Shown here: positions 17,230 through 24,321 of the stretch, piece by piece | Layout of the letters: each line of letters starts with the position of its first letter | Position numbering within the stretch: the stretch's first letter is position 1 | NCBI GenBank assembly: GCA_963722575.1 | Contig: CAVRNR010000006.1 | Span: 248,001-312,000 of the forward strand | Direction: 5' to 3' | Length of the DNA: 64,000 bases | Origin: Fen-178 sp963722575 | GTDB taxonomy: Bacteria; Acidobacteriota; Terriglobia; Bryobacterales; Bryobacteraceae | Translations under genes and position numbers: made by a program | The notes under the pieces: model-generated | Databases searched by the model: none | The model's input: only the letters and a program-made list of their open reading frames with translations | Told to the model about the DNA's origin: nothing

Positions 17230-18174
17230 TCACGATAACATCATCAACAGCAGCGCCTTCTGCGCGTGCAGCCGGTTTTCGGCCTGATCGAAGATGGCGG
17301 AGCGCGGGTGCTCCATGATGGAATCCGTGACCTCTTCGCCGCGCTTGGCGGGAAGGCAGTGCATGAATATGGCGTCGGGCCGCGCCTGCGCGAACAGTTC
17401 GTCGCCCACCTGGAAGGCGTGGAAAGACTTCTTCCGCTTGACCAGTTCCTGCTCCTGCCCCATGCTGGTCCACACATCGGTGTAGACCGCATGTGCGCCG
17501 GCGAGCGCCTGCGCGGTGTCGTGCGTGATTAGCAGCGAGGCGCCGGAGACAGCGGCCAATCCCTCCGCCTGCGCGACGATATCGGGATCGGGCGTGTAGC
17601 CCTCCGGGCAGCCGATGGCGAAATCCGCGCCGAGCCGCAGGCTGGTCAGCATCAAGGAATGCGCCACGTTATTGCCATCGCCGATGAAGGCCACCTTGCG
17701 GCCCTTCAACTCGCCGAAATGTTCGCGCAGCGTCTGCGCGTCCCCCAGCGCCTGACAGGGGTGGTAGAGGTCGCTCAGGGCGTTGATAACCGGCACCGAC
17801 GACCACTCGGCGAGGCCCTCGACAGTGGCCTGCTGGAAGACGCGGGCGACGATGCCATCCACCCAGCGGTCGAGGTTGCGGGCGACATCCTTCAGCGGCT
17901 CCCGGACGCCGATCGGCCCATCGACGAAGAGCGCGTCGCCGCCCAATTGCTTGATCGCCAGCTCGAACGTCAGCCGGGTACGCAGCGATGGTTTTTCAAA
18001 CAGCAGGGCGATGGACTTGCCATCGAGGGCGTGTGCGTAATCGCGCGGCGATTGCTTAACTTCGGCAGCGAGATCGAGCAGGTGAAGCAGTTCATCGTCG
18101 GTTAGGTCGAGATCGCGGAGCAGGTCAGACGCGTTCGTTTTCATAATCTGAGCCGGAGTGAAAGCAGTGGCCAT
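17230..18174 (-). CDS. argF: Ornithine carbamoyltransferase
   Basis: 314 residues from the ATG at 18174. It transfers the carbamoyl group to ornithine, giving citrulline. The carbamoyl-phosphate loop SLRTRLTFE, the ornithine-side HPCQALGD and the catalytic HCLPAKRGEE (Cys) are present. An earlier GTG at 18204 lies inside an ARG box and is rejected. GAGGG stands about 9 bases before 18174. A further ATG at 18144 is possible but has no RBS. The promoter and two ARG boxes lie directly upstream, so arginine-bound ArgR should block transcription. It heads the arg cluster. Confidence 0.95.
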   Translation of the reverse strand: MATAFTPAQIMKTNASDLLRDLDLTDDELLHLLDLAAEVKQSPRDYAHALDGKSIALLFEKPSLRTRLTFELAIKQLGGDALFVDGPIGVREPLKDVARNLDRWVDGIVARVFQQATVEGLAEWSSVPVINALSDLYHPCQALGDAQTLREHFGELKGRKVAFIGDGNNVAHSLMLTSLRLGADFAIGCPEGYTPDPDIVAQAEGLAAVSGASLLITHDTAQALAGAHAVYTDVWTSMGQEQELVKRKKSFHAFQVGDELFAQARPDAIFMHCLPAKRGEEVTDSIMEHPRSAIFDQAENRLHAQKALLLMMLS

Positions 18175-18187
18175 AGCGGGCGCCCTC

Positions 18188-18205
18188 AGTGAATGTTTAT
18201 TCACT
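18188..18205. promoter_or_regulatory. ARG box 1 (ArgR operator)
   Basis: AGTGAATGTTTATTCACT matches the ARG-box consensus WNTGAATWWWWATTCANW at every position except one central W. It lies between the -10 hexamer and the argF start. Confidence 0.9.
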
Positions 18206-18207
18206 AC

Positions 18208-18225
18208 AATGAATAATCACACATT
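18208..18225. promoter_or_regulatory. ARG box 2 (ArgR operator)
   Basis: The 18-base site starting AATGAATAATC keeps the left half TGAAT and weaker right-half positions. It is separated from box 1 by 2 bp, the spacing seen for paired ARG boxes. It covers the -10 hexamer of the argF promoter. Confidence 0.75.
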
Positions 18226-18241
18226 TGGAGGCGGATGTCAA
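18213..18241 (-). promoter_or_regulatory. Sigma-70-type promoter of argF
   Basis: On the minus strand TTGACA (18241-18236) is followed after exactly 17 bases by GATTAT (18218-18213). The -35 is perfect and the -10 matches 4 of 6. The -10 lies inside ARG box 2, so ArgR binding would exclude RNA polymerase. Confidence 0.8.
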
Positions 18242-18304
18242 GGGTTGGCAGGGCCAGGTCCTGTCACGGCCTGCGTTGCCGCCCTATGCCGAATAATCAT
18301 ATAT

Positions 18305-18342
18305 CCTGTGGAATCAACGGCTTAATGGTATTGATCCACAGG
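18305..18342. repeat. Imperfect hairpin upstream of the argF promoter
   Basis: CCTGTGGAATCAA (18305-18317) pairs with TTGATCCACAGG (18331-18342) with one bulged base around a 13-base loop. There is no run of T. It lies between the argF promoter and the left end of the IS21 element, and its role is unknown. Confidence 0.5.
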
Positions 18343-18673
18343 CCTTGGTGATCTGTTGTCAACGCCGGTTGAAAATTCCCCAATTCGCCGGTCGAAAATT
18401 CCCCAGCCCCCGCCAGGTGGTGGTTGACTGTTTCGGCCGGTGGGTGCAGTATGGATTCCGGCCGGTGAAGCGGAGGCGGGCTCTGCTGGAGAGCAACCCG
18501 CCAAGGAATAGCCGACCCGAGACTCATCGCGGACGATGGGAGGGGCGCGGGGTCAAAACCGCGCCCATTATCGTGGCTCGGGGCCGACCAACGGGAGGCG
18601 GCACTCGCCTCCAAGCTGAGGATGGTTTTCATTCCCACATCGGACCGATAGATCTCGTCATGCCTCAGAAAAC

Positions 18674-19516
18674 TCATAACGAAGCCCCCCGCTTTCCACG
18701 ATGGTTCGGGGCGCCAGCGGCAGGAGGCGCCAGAGTGGCCGCCCCGACTTGCTGATCCTCGGGCTTGGCCAGTAGCCCCGCTCGACGGCGATCCTTCAGA
18801 CGGTAGCTCTCTCCGCGGATGTTGATCGTCGTGGAGTGATGCAGCAGCCGGTCCAGAATCGCCGTGGCGATGATCGGGTCGCCGAAGATTCCGCCCCAAT
18901 CGCCATAGCTCTTGTTCGAGGTCAGGATGATGCTGCCGCGCTCGTACCGGGCGCTCACCAACTGGAAAAAGATCGTCGCCCCTAGCTCGTCCAGCGGCAG
19001 ATACCCCATCTCATCGATGATCAGAACCTTCGGCGCCAGGTACACCTTCATGCGCCGGTCCAACCGCCCTTCCCGGTACGCCCGGCCCAAATCATCCACC
19101 AGGTCGTGCGCTGTCATGAAATACGCCGCCTGACCGGCGCGGATCGCCGCCTCCGCCAGCGCCACCGCCAAGTGAGTCTTGCCCACGCCCGGCGGCCCCA
19201 GCAGGATCACGTTGCTGGCCTCGTGGACAAACCGTAGCGTCCGCAGTTCGCGGATCTGCCGCTCGTCAATCGACGGCTGAAAGCTGAAGTCAAACTGGTC
19301 GAAGGTCTTCTGGTACGGCAGATGCGCCAGTTGCAGCCGGGTCTTGAGATACCGCTGTCGCCGGGCGTCGGATTCCGTGGTCAGCACCTCCAGCAGAAAA
19401 TCGCCGTAGCTGGGCTCCTTCTTCGCCGCTTGTTCCAACAACCCTTCCAAACGCGCTTCGAGGGCCGTCAGCCCCAGACCGCTCAAGATCTCTTGCAGTT
19501 GCTCGATGGCGGTCAT
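18674..19516 (-). CDS. istB: IS21 helper ATPase IstB
   Basis: 280 residues. It is an AAA+ ATPase that helps IstA choose and bend target DNA. Walker A is GPPGVGKTHLAVAL (about residues 108-121), Walker B is VLIIDEMGYLPLD, and the SNKSYGDWGGIFGD sensor region is typical of IstB. The ATG at 19516 overlaps the istA stop (ATGA), so translation is coupled. The last ~30 residues (from about 250) are low in similarity to the family pattern and Ala/Pro-rich, slightly longer than usual. Confidence 0.95.
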   Translation of the reverse strand: MTAIEQLQEILSGLGLTALEARLEGLLEQAAKKEPSYGDFLLEVLTTESDARRQRYLKTRLQLAHLPYQKTFDQFDFSFQPSIDERQIRELRTLRFVHEASNVILLGPPGVGKTHLAVALAEAAIRAGQAAYFMTAHDLVDDLGRAYREGRLDRRMKVYLAPKVLIIDEMGYLPLDELGATIFFQLVSARYERGSIILTSNKSYGDWGGIFGDPIIATAILDRLLHHSTTINIRGESYRLKDRRRAGLLAKPEDQQVGAATLAPPAAGAPNHRGKRGASL

Positions 19517-20742
19517 AGCGCGCCTCCCGCCGCCACGCTCTCATAGGCGGCCAGGGGCCTGACCTCCACTACCGGCGCGGTCTGCCGGATATGCACCAGC
19601 GTCTTGCGATCCTGCCGCGCCCCCAGCGGGATTCCTTCGTGATGCTCGGGGTCCCGCACGATCACGTGCTTCCGCGCGGCCGGCGCATGCGCCGCGATTC
19701 GCTCGGCGCCGTAATGCACCTCGACTCCGCCGTCGCCTTCGCGCACCCAGACCTCTTTGCCCGCGTAGATCCAGGGCACCGAGTACCGGCTCCCCTGCCA
19801 GGACACGAACGCGTCCCGCGCCACCTTGCGCAACTCCTCATCGGCGAACGGATACGGCGCTCGTCCGTGCAGCGGTTGCAGGGCCATCTGGTCGCCATCC
19901 CAGCGCGCCATCACGATCTCGTGCGTGGTCCCATGCACACGCTGGTTGGCCACGTTCCAAACCCACTGCCGGAGCTGGTTGTTGAAGTCCTCCATGCTGT
20001 CGGGCTCTCGCCCCTGCAACCCGCATAGGAAGTTTCGCCGGACGTACTTCACTCCTGATTCCACCTTGCCCTTGGTCTGCGCGCGATACGGCCGGCACAG
20101 CCGCGGCGTGAAACCCCAGTAGCGCGAGAAGTCCAGAAACACAGGGTTCCAGACCACCTCGCCCCGCTCGTCGATCTCCTGCCAGACCGTCTTCATCCGG
20201 TCGTACAGAATCTCCTCCGGCACGCCGCCCAGTTGCCGGAACGCCTCTTCGTGCATCCGCAGCAACGTCCCCAACTTCTGGTTCAGCGCCGCCTCCGCCA
20301 TCATCATCCGGCTGTAGCCCAGCGTGAAGGTGAAGCCCCACAACTGCCGCTCGATGCTGTCCAACTCCAAGCTCCCCAGGTGACCCCAATCCACTTGCGC
20401 CTGCCGCCCCGGCGGCGTCTCGAACCGCCGCACCGCCACGGCGCCCGCCGCCTCCCGCTGCGGCTGCAGCCAGTCCTTCAAAATCGTGTAGCCCCCTGTG
20501 TAGCTCCGCTGCCGCAACTCCCGCAGCAGGACCGCCGCGTTCCACACGCCAGCCTTCAATCGTTCTTCCAGATACGGCTTGAACCCGTCCAGTTTGCTCG
20601 CCGCCGCCGGCCGCGGTCCGTACCCCGGAATCTCATCCGGTATCAGCAGATACTTGCGCACGGTCTTGCGATCGAAGCCCGTCACCGAACTGATCGCCTG
20701 GATGCTGAGTCCTTCTCGCTTCAGCTCTGCAAAATCGTTCAC
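19513..20742 (-). CDS. istA: IS21 transposase IstA
   Basis: About 409 residues from the GTG at 20742, preceded by GAGGGCGAGG. The open frame continues upstream past the element's right end, so any start beyond 20863 is impossible. An N-terminal HTH (LKREGLSIQAISSVTGFDRKT) precedes the DDE integrase core: first Asp in QAQVDWGHLG (about residue 117), a second near LYDRMKTVW, and Glu in QTKGKVESGVKYVRR. A beta-barrel C-terminal domain follows. No frameshift is visible. Other starts (for example GTG near 20769) cannot be excluded. Confidence 0.92.
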   Translation of the reverse strand: MNDFAELKREGLSIQAISSVTGFDRKTVRKYLLIPDEIPGYGPRPAAASKLDGFKPYLEERLKAGVWNAAVLLRELRQRSYTGGYTILKDWLQPQREAAGAVAVRRFETPPGRQAQVDWGHLGSLELDSIERQLWGFTFTLGYSRMMMAEAALNQKLGTLLRMHEEAFRQLGGVPEEILYDRMKTVWQEIDERGEVVWNPVFLDFSRYWGFTPRLCRPYRAQTKGKVESGVKYVRRNFLCGLQGREPDSMEDFNNQLRQWVWNVANQRVHGTTHEIVMARWDGDQMALQPLHGRAPYPFADEELRKVARDAFVSWQGSRYSVPWIYAGKEVWVREGDGGVEVHYGAERIAAHAPAARKHVIVRDPEHHEGIPLGARQDRKTLVHIRQTAPVVEVRPLAAYESVAAGGAL

Positions 20743-20934
20743 TTCCCTCGCCCTCAACAGGTTCGGCACCTCCTCTATTCCAGAGTCGATGCCGGCTAGA
20801 CCCCCTGTCAGGGGTGGGGAAAATTCAACCGGCGATATGGGGATTATTGCACCGGCGGTGACACTGTCAAGAGAATTTCGGAAAGCGGAGTGGCGCATCT
20901 GTTTTTGCCTGCTGGCCGGTGGTAGGCTTTGGGC

Positions 20935-21801
20935 ATGTGGAGTTCAATCCGGGGCTTCTATCAACGTTGGCTGCCGCCCATTATGGTTGTTGGCATTCTA
21001 CTGTGGCTCGCTTGCGTTTTCTTCCTTCACCCTCCAAGGCCTCCAGTTGGGACGTATATTGCGTGCTTGGCAGCACTGGCGGTGGTTGTGACGATCTGGC
21101 CTCCAGAATCAAATTGGAGCAAGGCCGGATGGCTCCTGATCTTCTTTGCCTGTACCGGCCTTGAGATCGCCACGCTGTACCAAGAAAGGACCGAGAACCA
21201 AAAACAGCAGGCCGATGTACGTAGCAGTGAGAGAAGCGCTTTTCAATCCATTGTGGACGGCCTGAAAACCTCAATATCAAATAACCAGCTTGCGTTTAGC
21301 CAGACCATGAAGCGTATGGAACGCCTCGATGCGCTTTCGAGAGAAAACGTCGATGAGGTTACCGGAGGGAATGGATTCGCAACCTTAGAGCCTAGCATAT
21401 ATCCCGTGGACAAGATCGGGCTTTCCCTGACGGCTATAGTTCATGGAAAGCATATTATTAGAGGAGTTAAATATACGCTCGAAGAGGGGGTGCCGCACGT
21501 CAGAACCGATCAGGAGATGAACAAATCCTTCAACGATGTCTTGGCGGGTCGGTCCCACCCCGTAATGATTGGGGATTTGACCCCGAAGCTGATTCTTCTC
21601 CTTGGAGTGGTACTTCATCCCTCTCTTACAGAAGCATCTCACTACATCATAAACATCTATGCAATGAACGGAGGTGTTTCCGAACAGTTGAGCGTGATGT
21701 ATGATTCCATTCGCGAGAGATGGAATTACAAGATGCTTGTGACCAGAATGGGTGCTACTGTCTTACGACAGGACTGGCTTTGGCCCCTACTAAGGAAATG
21801 A
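20935..21801 (+). CDS. Membrane protein with three N-terminal helices, unknown function
   Basis: 288 residues from the ATG at 20935. Hydrophobic helices lie at about 14-31, 38-54 and 66-82, followed by a charged coiled-coil-like stretch (84-130, rich in Glu, Gln and Arg). A soluble domain of about 150 residues then carries VDKIGLSLTAIVHGKHIIRGV and MIGDLTPKLILLLGVVLHPS. I do not recognise it. Its base composition is visibly less GC-rich than its neighbours, with more ATA/AAA/TTA codons. It starts 72 bases from the IS21 right end and opens the toxin-antitoxin patch, so it was probably acquired. A defence effector with a membrane anchor is one possibility, but there is no direct evidence. Confidence 0.65.
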   Translation: MWSSIRGFYQRWLPPIMVVGILLWLACVFFLHPPRPPVGTYIACLAALAVVVTIWPPESNWSKAGWLLIFFACTGLEIATLYQERTENQKQQADVRSSERSAFQSIVDGLKTSISNNQLAFSQTMKRMERLDALSRENVDEVTGGNGFATLEPSIYPVDKIGLSLTAIVHGKHIIRGVKYTLEEGVPHVRTDQEMNKSFNDVLAGRSHPVMIGDLTPKLILLLGVVLHPSLTEASHYIINIYAMNGGVSEQLSVMYDSIRERWNYKMLVTRMGATVLRQDWLWPLLRK

Positions 21802-21990
21802 AGTCCGTTTTCATGTTAGAAGCTCCCTCACGTCCCAAGTATGATCCGTGATTCCCGCTTCCATGGCGGGCGTCACTCGGAGCGTTCCATGCTGTCGTTC
21901 AGCAGCGCATCGCGTGTGACGGTACCGGGCCTGGCGGTAGTGTAATGGGGTAGACCAAATGGTATTCTAACAGATGCCAGAGCACATAAT

Positions 21991-22269
21991 GTGAAAACTG
22001 CCAGAAAGCACGGAAACCTGCCGCTGGCCGCTTCCCGAAAAGTCGTTCTCAAGTTTCCCGCCAAGCTTTTCAGGGAAATCGAACGCGTTGCCGCCGAGAT
22101 TGGCACCACCCGTAGCAACTTGATCCGCTGTGCCGTTGAGCGGTACTTGGAGGCCCTACAGCAGAAGAGGCTGGAACGGGAGTTGGCTGCCGGATACGCG
22201 GCCAATTCGGCCCTTGACCGCAGAATTGCGGAAGAGTTCTCCGCTGTGGACTATGAGACTTTCCATTGA
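21991..22269 (+). CDS. Ribbon-helix-helix (CopG/MetJ-type) DNA-binding protein, orphan antitoxin-like
   Basis: 92 residues from a GTG at 21991, with CATAAT just before it and a weak RBS. After a basic N-terminus, KVVLKFPAKLFREIERVAAE followed by IGTTRSNLIRCAVERYLEAL gives the strand-helix-helix of an RHH repressor. The tail (RRIAEEFSAVDYETFH) is the kind of flexible toxin-binding end seen in RHH antitoxins. No toxin gene follows: the next sequence is a 100-bp repeat and the convergent higA gene. A copy of its last 12 codons recurs at 22827, so the region has been rearranged. Confidence 0.7.
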   Translation: MKTARKHGNLPLAASRKVVLKFPAKLFREIERVAAEIGTTRSNLIRCAVERYLEALQQKRLERELAAGYAANSALDRRIAEEFSAVDYETFH

Positions 22270-22332
22270 GCTTTGCGGAATACAGGGACAGCGGCGGTTG
22301 CCAACCGCCGCGCAGGCTACCAGCTTGCCCCA
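22233..22332 (+). repeat. 100-bp direct repeat, copy 1
   Basis: Starts with AGAGTTCTCCGC inside the RHH gene, covers its last codons, then GAGCTTTGCGGAATACAG, the palindrome GCGGCGGTT-GCC-AACCGCCGC and a second stem-like GCAGG...CTTGC. Matches 22827-22924 over nearly its whole length with scattered substitutions. Confidence 0.85.
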
Positions 22333-22339
22333 CATTTTC

Positions 22340-22654
22340 TCAGGCAACAGCATTGAGGGGGTGTACATCGCGGTCAATCTGTCCCTTGGCCTCGCGCTCA
22401 GCGACCTCCAGGGAGTACGCCGATTGCAGGTTCATCCAAAATGCGGGCGTAGTGCCGAAATAGCGGGCCAAGCGAAGGGCCGTGTCGGATGATACACCGC
22501 GCTGCCCATGAACGATGTCGGCGATGCGCGTTACAGGAACAGGTAGATCTCGGGCAACCCGGCTGATGCTCAGGCCGAGCGGCTTCATGAACTCCTCGAA
22601 CAGGATTTCCCCCGGGTGGATCGCAGGCAAGAGTTCGCGACTCCTTTTCGTCAT
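22340..22654 (-). CDS. higA: HigA-family antitoxin (XRE-type HTH)
   Basis: 104 residues from the ATG at 22654, fixed by GGGAGGCAG 4-10 bases upstream; an in-frame extension upstream overlaps the higB remnant. IHPGEILFEEFMKPLGLSIS and RVARDLPVPVTRIADIVHGQ, then TALRLARYFGTTPAFWMNLQ, are the standard VapI/HigA antidote pattern, with the HTH at about 30-60. It normally neutralises and represses HigB, an mRNA-cleaving RelE-like toxin encoded immediately upstream. Here the higB gene is 5'-truncated, so HigA may be a leftover or a trans-acting anti-addiction protein. Confidence 0.9.
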   Translation of the reverse strand: MTKRSRELLPAIHPGEILFEEFMKPLGLSISRVARDLPVPVTRIADIVHGQRGVSSDTALRLARYFGTTPAFWMNLQSAYSLEVAEREAKGQIDRDVHPLNAVA

Positions 22655-22673
22655 TTCTGCCTCCCTTTCGAGT

Positions 22674-22844
22674 TCAATGGTAGTCCACAATTTCAACGCC
22701 GTAAGCGTCTCCGCCGCGCCATACAAAGCAGACACGCCACTGGTCGTTGATACGTATGCCGTGCTGCCCGCTCCGGTTGCCGCTGAGCGCCCCCAGCCGA
22801 TTGGCGAGTGGGGCTTTCAGATCCTCAGAGTTCTCCGCCGCGGA
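22674..22844 (-). pseudogene. higB: 5'-truncated higB toxin
   Basis: In the minus frame ending with TGA at 22674-22676, 19 bases before higA, one reads PLANRLGALSGNRSGQHGIR, then INDQWRVCFVWRGGDAYG and VEIVDYH. This is the C-terminal half of HigB/RelE toxins (NRLxALxGxRxGQxxIRINDQWRxCFxW...VEIVDYH). Upstream the frame meets a TAG at 22845-22847, and the DNA becomes copy 2 of the 100-bp repeat. The N-terminal ~45 residues are therefore gone, and the remnant cannot form the full RelE fold. It was missed by simple start-to-stop scanning because it has no start codon. Confidence 0.85.
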
Positions 22845-22924
22845 CTACGGGACTTGCTATTGAGCTTCGCGGAATACAGTGACATTGGGTTGCCAACCGC
22901 CGCGCAGGATGCCATCCTGCCCCA
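22827..22924 (+). repeat. 100-bp direct repeat, copy 2
   Basis: Near-copy of 22233-22332: AGAGTTCTCCGC, then codons equivalent to the RHH C-terminus (EFSAADYGTCY-stop), GAGCTTCGCGGAATACAG, GTTGCCAACCGCC and the perfect stem GCAGGAT-GCC-ATCCTGC. Its left edge coincides with the truncation of higB. Confidence 0.85.
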
Positions 22925-22998
22925 CCAATACCTGGGAAGTGCCGGCAAAGCCCGGCCGGCGCATTCGCTGGTATTATCAAAGTCAAGGGCAAGGCTCC

Positions 22999-23223
22999 AT
23001 GCGCTATACGGTCATTCTTGAGCAGGAAGCGGACGGCGGATATGTGGCCACCGTGCCGGCACTGCCCGGCTGTGTATCCCAAGGCGACACCCGCGATGAG
23101 GTCATGAGGAACATCCGCGAAGCGGCAGATCTTTATGTAGAGGACTGTCTCGCCTCTGGCGACCCGGTCCCGGCGGAAGCGGGAAGAGAATACTGCGGGC
23201 TTAAGACCGGCACCCGCCAGTGA
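22999..23223 (+). CDS. hicB: HicB-family antitoxin
   Basis: 74 residues from the ATG at 22999 (MRYTVILEQEADGGYVATVP, then ALPGCVSQGDTRDEVMRNIR). This is the partial RNase-H-like fold of HicB antitoxins, without a C-terminal DNA-binding extension. Its TGA overlaps a GTG (GTGA at 23220) that starts hicA, so the two were coupled. The order antitoxin-toxin is reversed from the classic hicAB order but common for this subfamily. The partner toxin is frameshifted. Confidence 0.9.
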   Translation: MRYTVILEQEADGGYVATVPALPGCVSQGDTRDEVMRNIREAADLYVEDCLASGDPVPAEAGREYCGLKTGTRQ

Positions 23224-23440
23224 AGCTCCCGACGGACCTTTCCGGCCAGGAGTTGGTGAAGGTGCTCTTGCGGGTGGGATTTGCCGTTAACCGCCGAACA
23301 GGGAGCCATTCATCCTAAGGCGCGGGGACCCGTACGCCCGCGTCGTAGTGCCGGATCACAAGCGACTCCGCCCTGGAACTCTGCGTCAGATTCTACAGGA
23401 AGCAGGGGTGACCGAGGAGCAGTTGTTGGAACTACGCTGA
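23220..23440 (+). pseudogene. hicA: Frameshifted hicA mRNA-interferase gene
   Basis: From the GTG at 23220 one reads MKLPTDLSGQELVKVLLRVG, FAVNRRTGSH, and then a premature TAA at 23315-23317. One base later the family sequence resumes: ILRRGDPYARVVVPDHKRLR, PGTLRQILQEAGVTEEQLLE, ending at TGA 23438-23440. HicA toxins read GSH(F/Y)xLRR at this point, with the catalytic His in GSH. A single missing T near 23309-23312 explains the break. The toxin is inactive unless the base was lost in sequencing. Confidence 0.88.
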
Positions 23441-23480
23441 ACGGCGAAGCGTTGTCGGGATCGCACGGCGCGGAATGAAA

Positions 23481-23900
23481 TCAATGGCCGCTCGACCGTA
23501 GCGTGGCGAATTCGCTCGCGGATACGATCCGCGTGCCTGCGTGACGCGCGAGGGATAGCAGGCCGCTCTTGTCGCCCGTTACCAGGTAGTCGGCCTTGCC
23601 CGCTTCGGACAGGGCCAGGAGAAAATCATCGGTGGGATCCGGAGAGCGCCTGACACGCGGCAAGGGGCCTATGGTCTCGGCCAGTTCCTTCAGATCGTTT
23701 ACGAGGCGTCCGGCTTTGTAGGGCTTGATGCGCGCGGCGATTGCGGGCTTGCGCAGCGTGGCCATCAACTCGTCGAGCTGCTCTCGGCAGGTCAGGAGCG
23801 TAAAATGTCCCTCTTGCCAGGCGCGGTAGATGGCGGCCGGGCGGCCCACTTGAACCAGGAGGGCGGACACCAGGATGTTGGTATCGAGCACCACGCGCAT
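23481..23900 (-). CDS. PIN-domain toxin (COG1569-type)
   Basis: 139 residues. The PIN ribonuclease core has the first Asp in MRVVLDTNILVSALL, Glu/Asp in REQLDELMATL, Asp residues in SPDPTDDFLLALSEAGKADY and the last Asp in LVTGDKSGLL. This is the family of putative PIN toxins in which the toxin cleaves RNA. It follows the RHH antitoxin gene by 5 bases on the same strand. All acidic residues are present, so this pair is the only toxin-antitoxin system in the patch that looks complete. Confidence 0.88.
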   Translation of the reverse strand: MRVVLDTNILVSALLVQVGRPAAIYRAWQEGHFTLLTCREQLDELMATLRKPAIAARIKPYKAGRLVNDLKELAETIGPLPRVRRSPDPTDDFLLALSEAGKADYLVTGDKSGLLSLARHAGTRIVSASEFATLRSSGH

Positions 23901-23905
23901 CGGGG

Positions 23906-24172
23906 TTAATGGGACTTCCCTTTGGAACTGCGTTCTGCGCGGACCTTACGCACGGCATCGTCGACGAGGGCCTGTATCTCGTCCGGATCGGTGCCGGCAT
24001 TGCGCGCCTTGATGTCCTGGACGGTGCGATGGAAGACATGGGCGCGGACGGCCTGCTCGATGAATTTCGAGAGGTCGCCTTTTTTCATGCCCTGTGAGCC
24101 CAGATAGGTGCGCAGGGTGAGATCAGTTTGCTTCGAGACCTTGATGTTCCAGCGGACTGCTTCTTCTTGCAT
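23906..24172 (-). CDS. Ribbon-helix-helix antitoxin partner of the PIN toxin
   Basis: 88 residues. WNIKVSKQTDLTLRTYLGSQ and GMKKGDLSKFIEQAVRAHVF form an RHH domain. The C-terminal part (IQALVDDAVRKVRAERSSKG) is the usual toxin-binding helix. It resembles the XACb0070-type RHH proteins that pair with COG1569 PIN toxins. The ATG at 24172 has GTAGGTGAAGA before it. Repeated AGGTG units upstream may be its operator, because RHH antitoxins usually repress their own operon. Confidence 0.85.
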   Translation of the reverse strand: MQEEAVRWNIKVSKQTDLTLRTYLGSQGMKKGDLSKFIEQAVRAHVFHRTVQDIKARNAGTDPDEIQALVDDAVRKVRAERSSKGKSH

Positions 24173-24180
24173 TCTTCACC

Positions 24181-24218
24181 TACGGCTAGGCGCATAAACA
24201 CCTATACACCTAATTATA
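24181..24218 (-). promoter_or_regulatory. Possible promoter and operator of the RHH/PIN operon
   Basis: On the minus strand TATAAT (24218-24213) is followed by TTAGGTGTATAGGTGTTTAT, a tandem AGGTGT repeat, before the RHH start at 24172. No good -35 is visible. A -10 plus direct-repeat operator would fit autoregulation by the antitoxin. Confidence 0.4.
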
Positions 24219-24321
24219 GACGGGATCCCCGGCTCCCGGAATCAGACGCCGATAGGCCCGTCGACCCGCAGGGCCATGAACTCGCCCTCGATCGCGTGAG
24301 CGTCATTGCGCGGCGAGCGCT

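Larger units (their letters stand above)
18357..20863 (-). mobile_element. IS21-family insertion sequence with istA/istB and CTGT target duplication
   Basis: 2507 bp. The left end reads TGTCAACGCCGGTTGAAAAT and the right end, on the opposite strand, TGTCACCGCCGGTGCAATAA. Both continue into repeated ATTCCCC/GCCGGTTGAA subterminal units (18357-18405 and 20815-20863), as in IS21 elements with multiple terminal repeats. CTGT stands directly outside both ends (18353-18356 and 20864-20867), a 4-bp target duplication. istA and istB overlap by ATGA and both look intact, so the element may still be active. About 310 bases of left-end sequence (18357-18673) hold no gene. Confidence 0.9.

Noticed and set aside
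18175..18204. GTG at 18204 as argF start
   Set aside because: It is inside ARG box 1 and lacks an RBS, whereas ATG 18174 has GAGGG upstream.
20743..20898. IstA start at the ATG at 20898
   Set aside because: It lies outside the right end of the element (20863), so it cannot belong to the transposase.
22655..22735. 27-residue N-terminal extension of HigA
   Set aside because: It is read out of frame from the higB remnant; the RBS GGGAGGCAG fixes the start at 22654.
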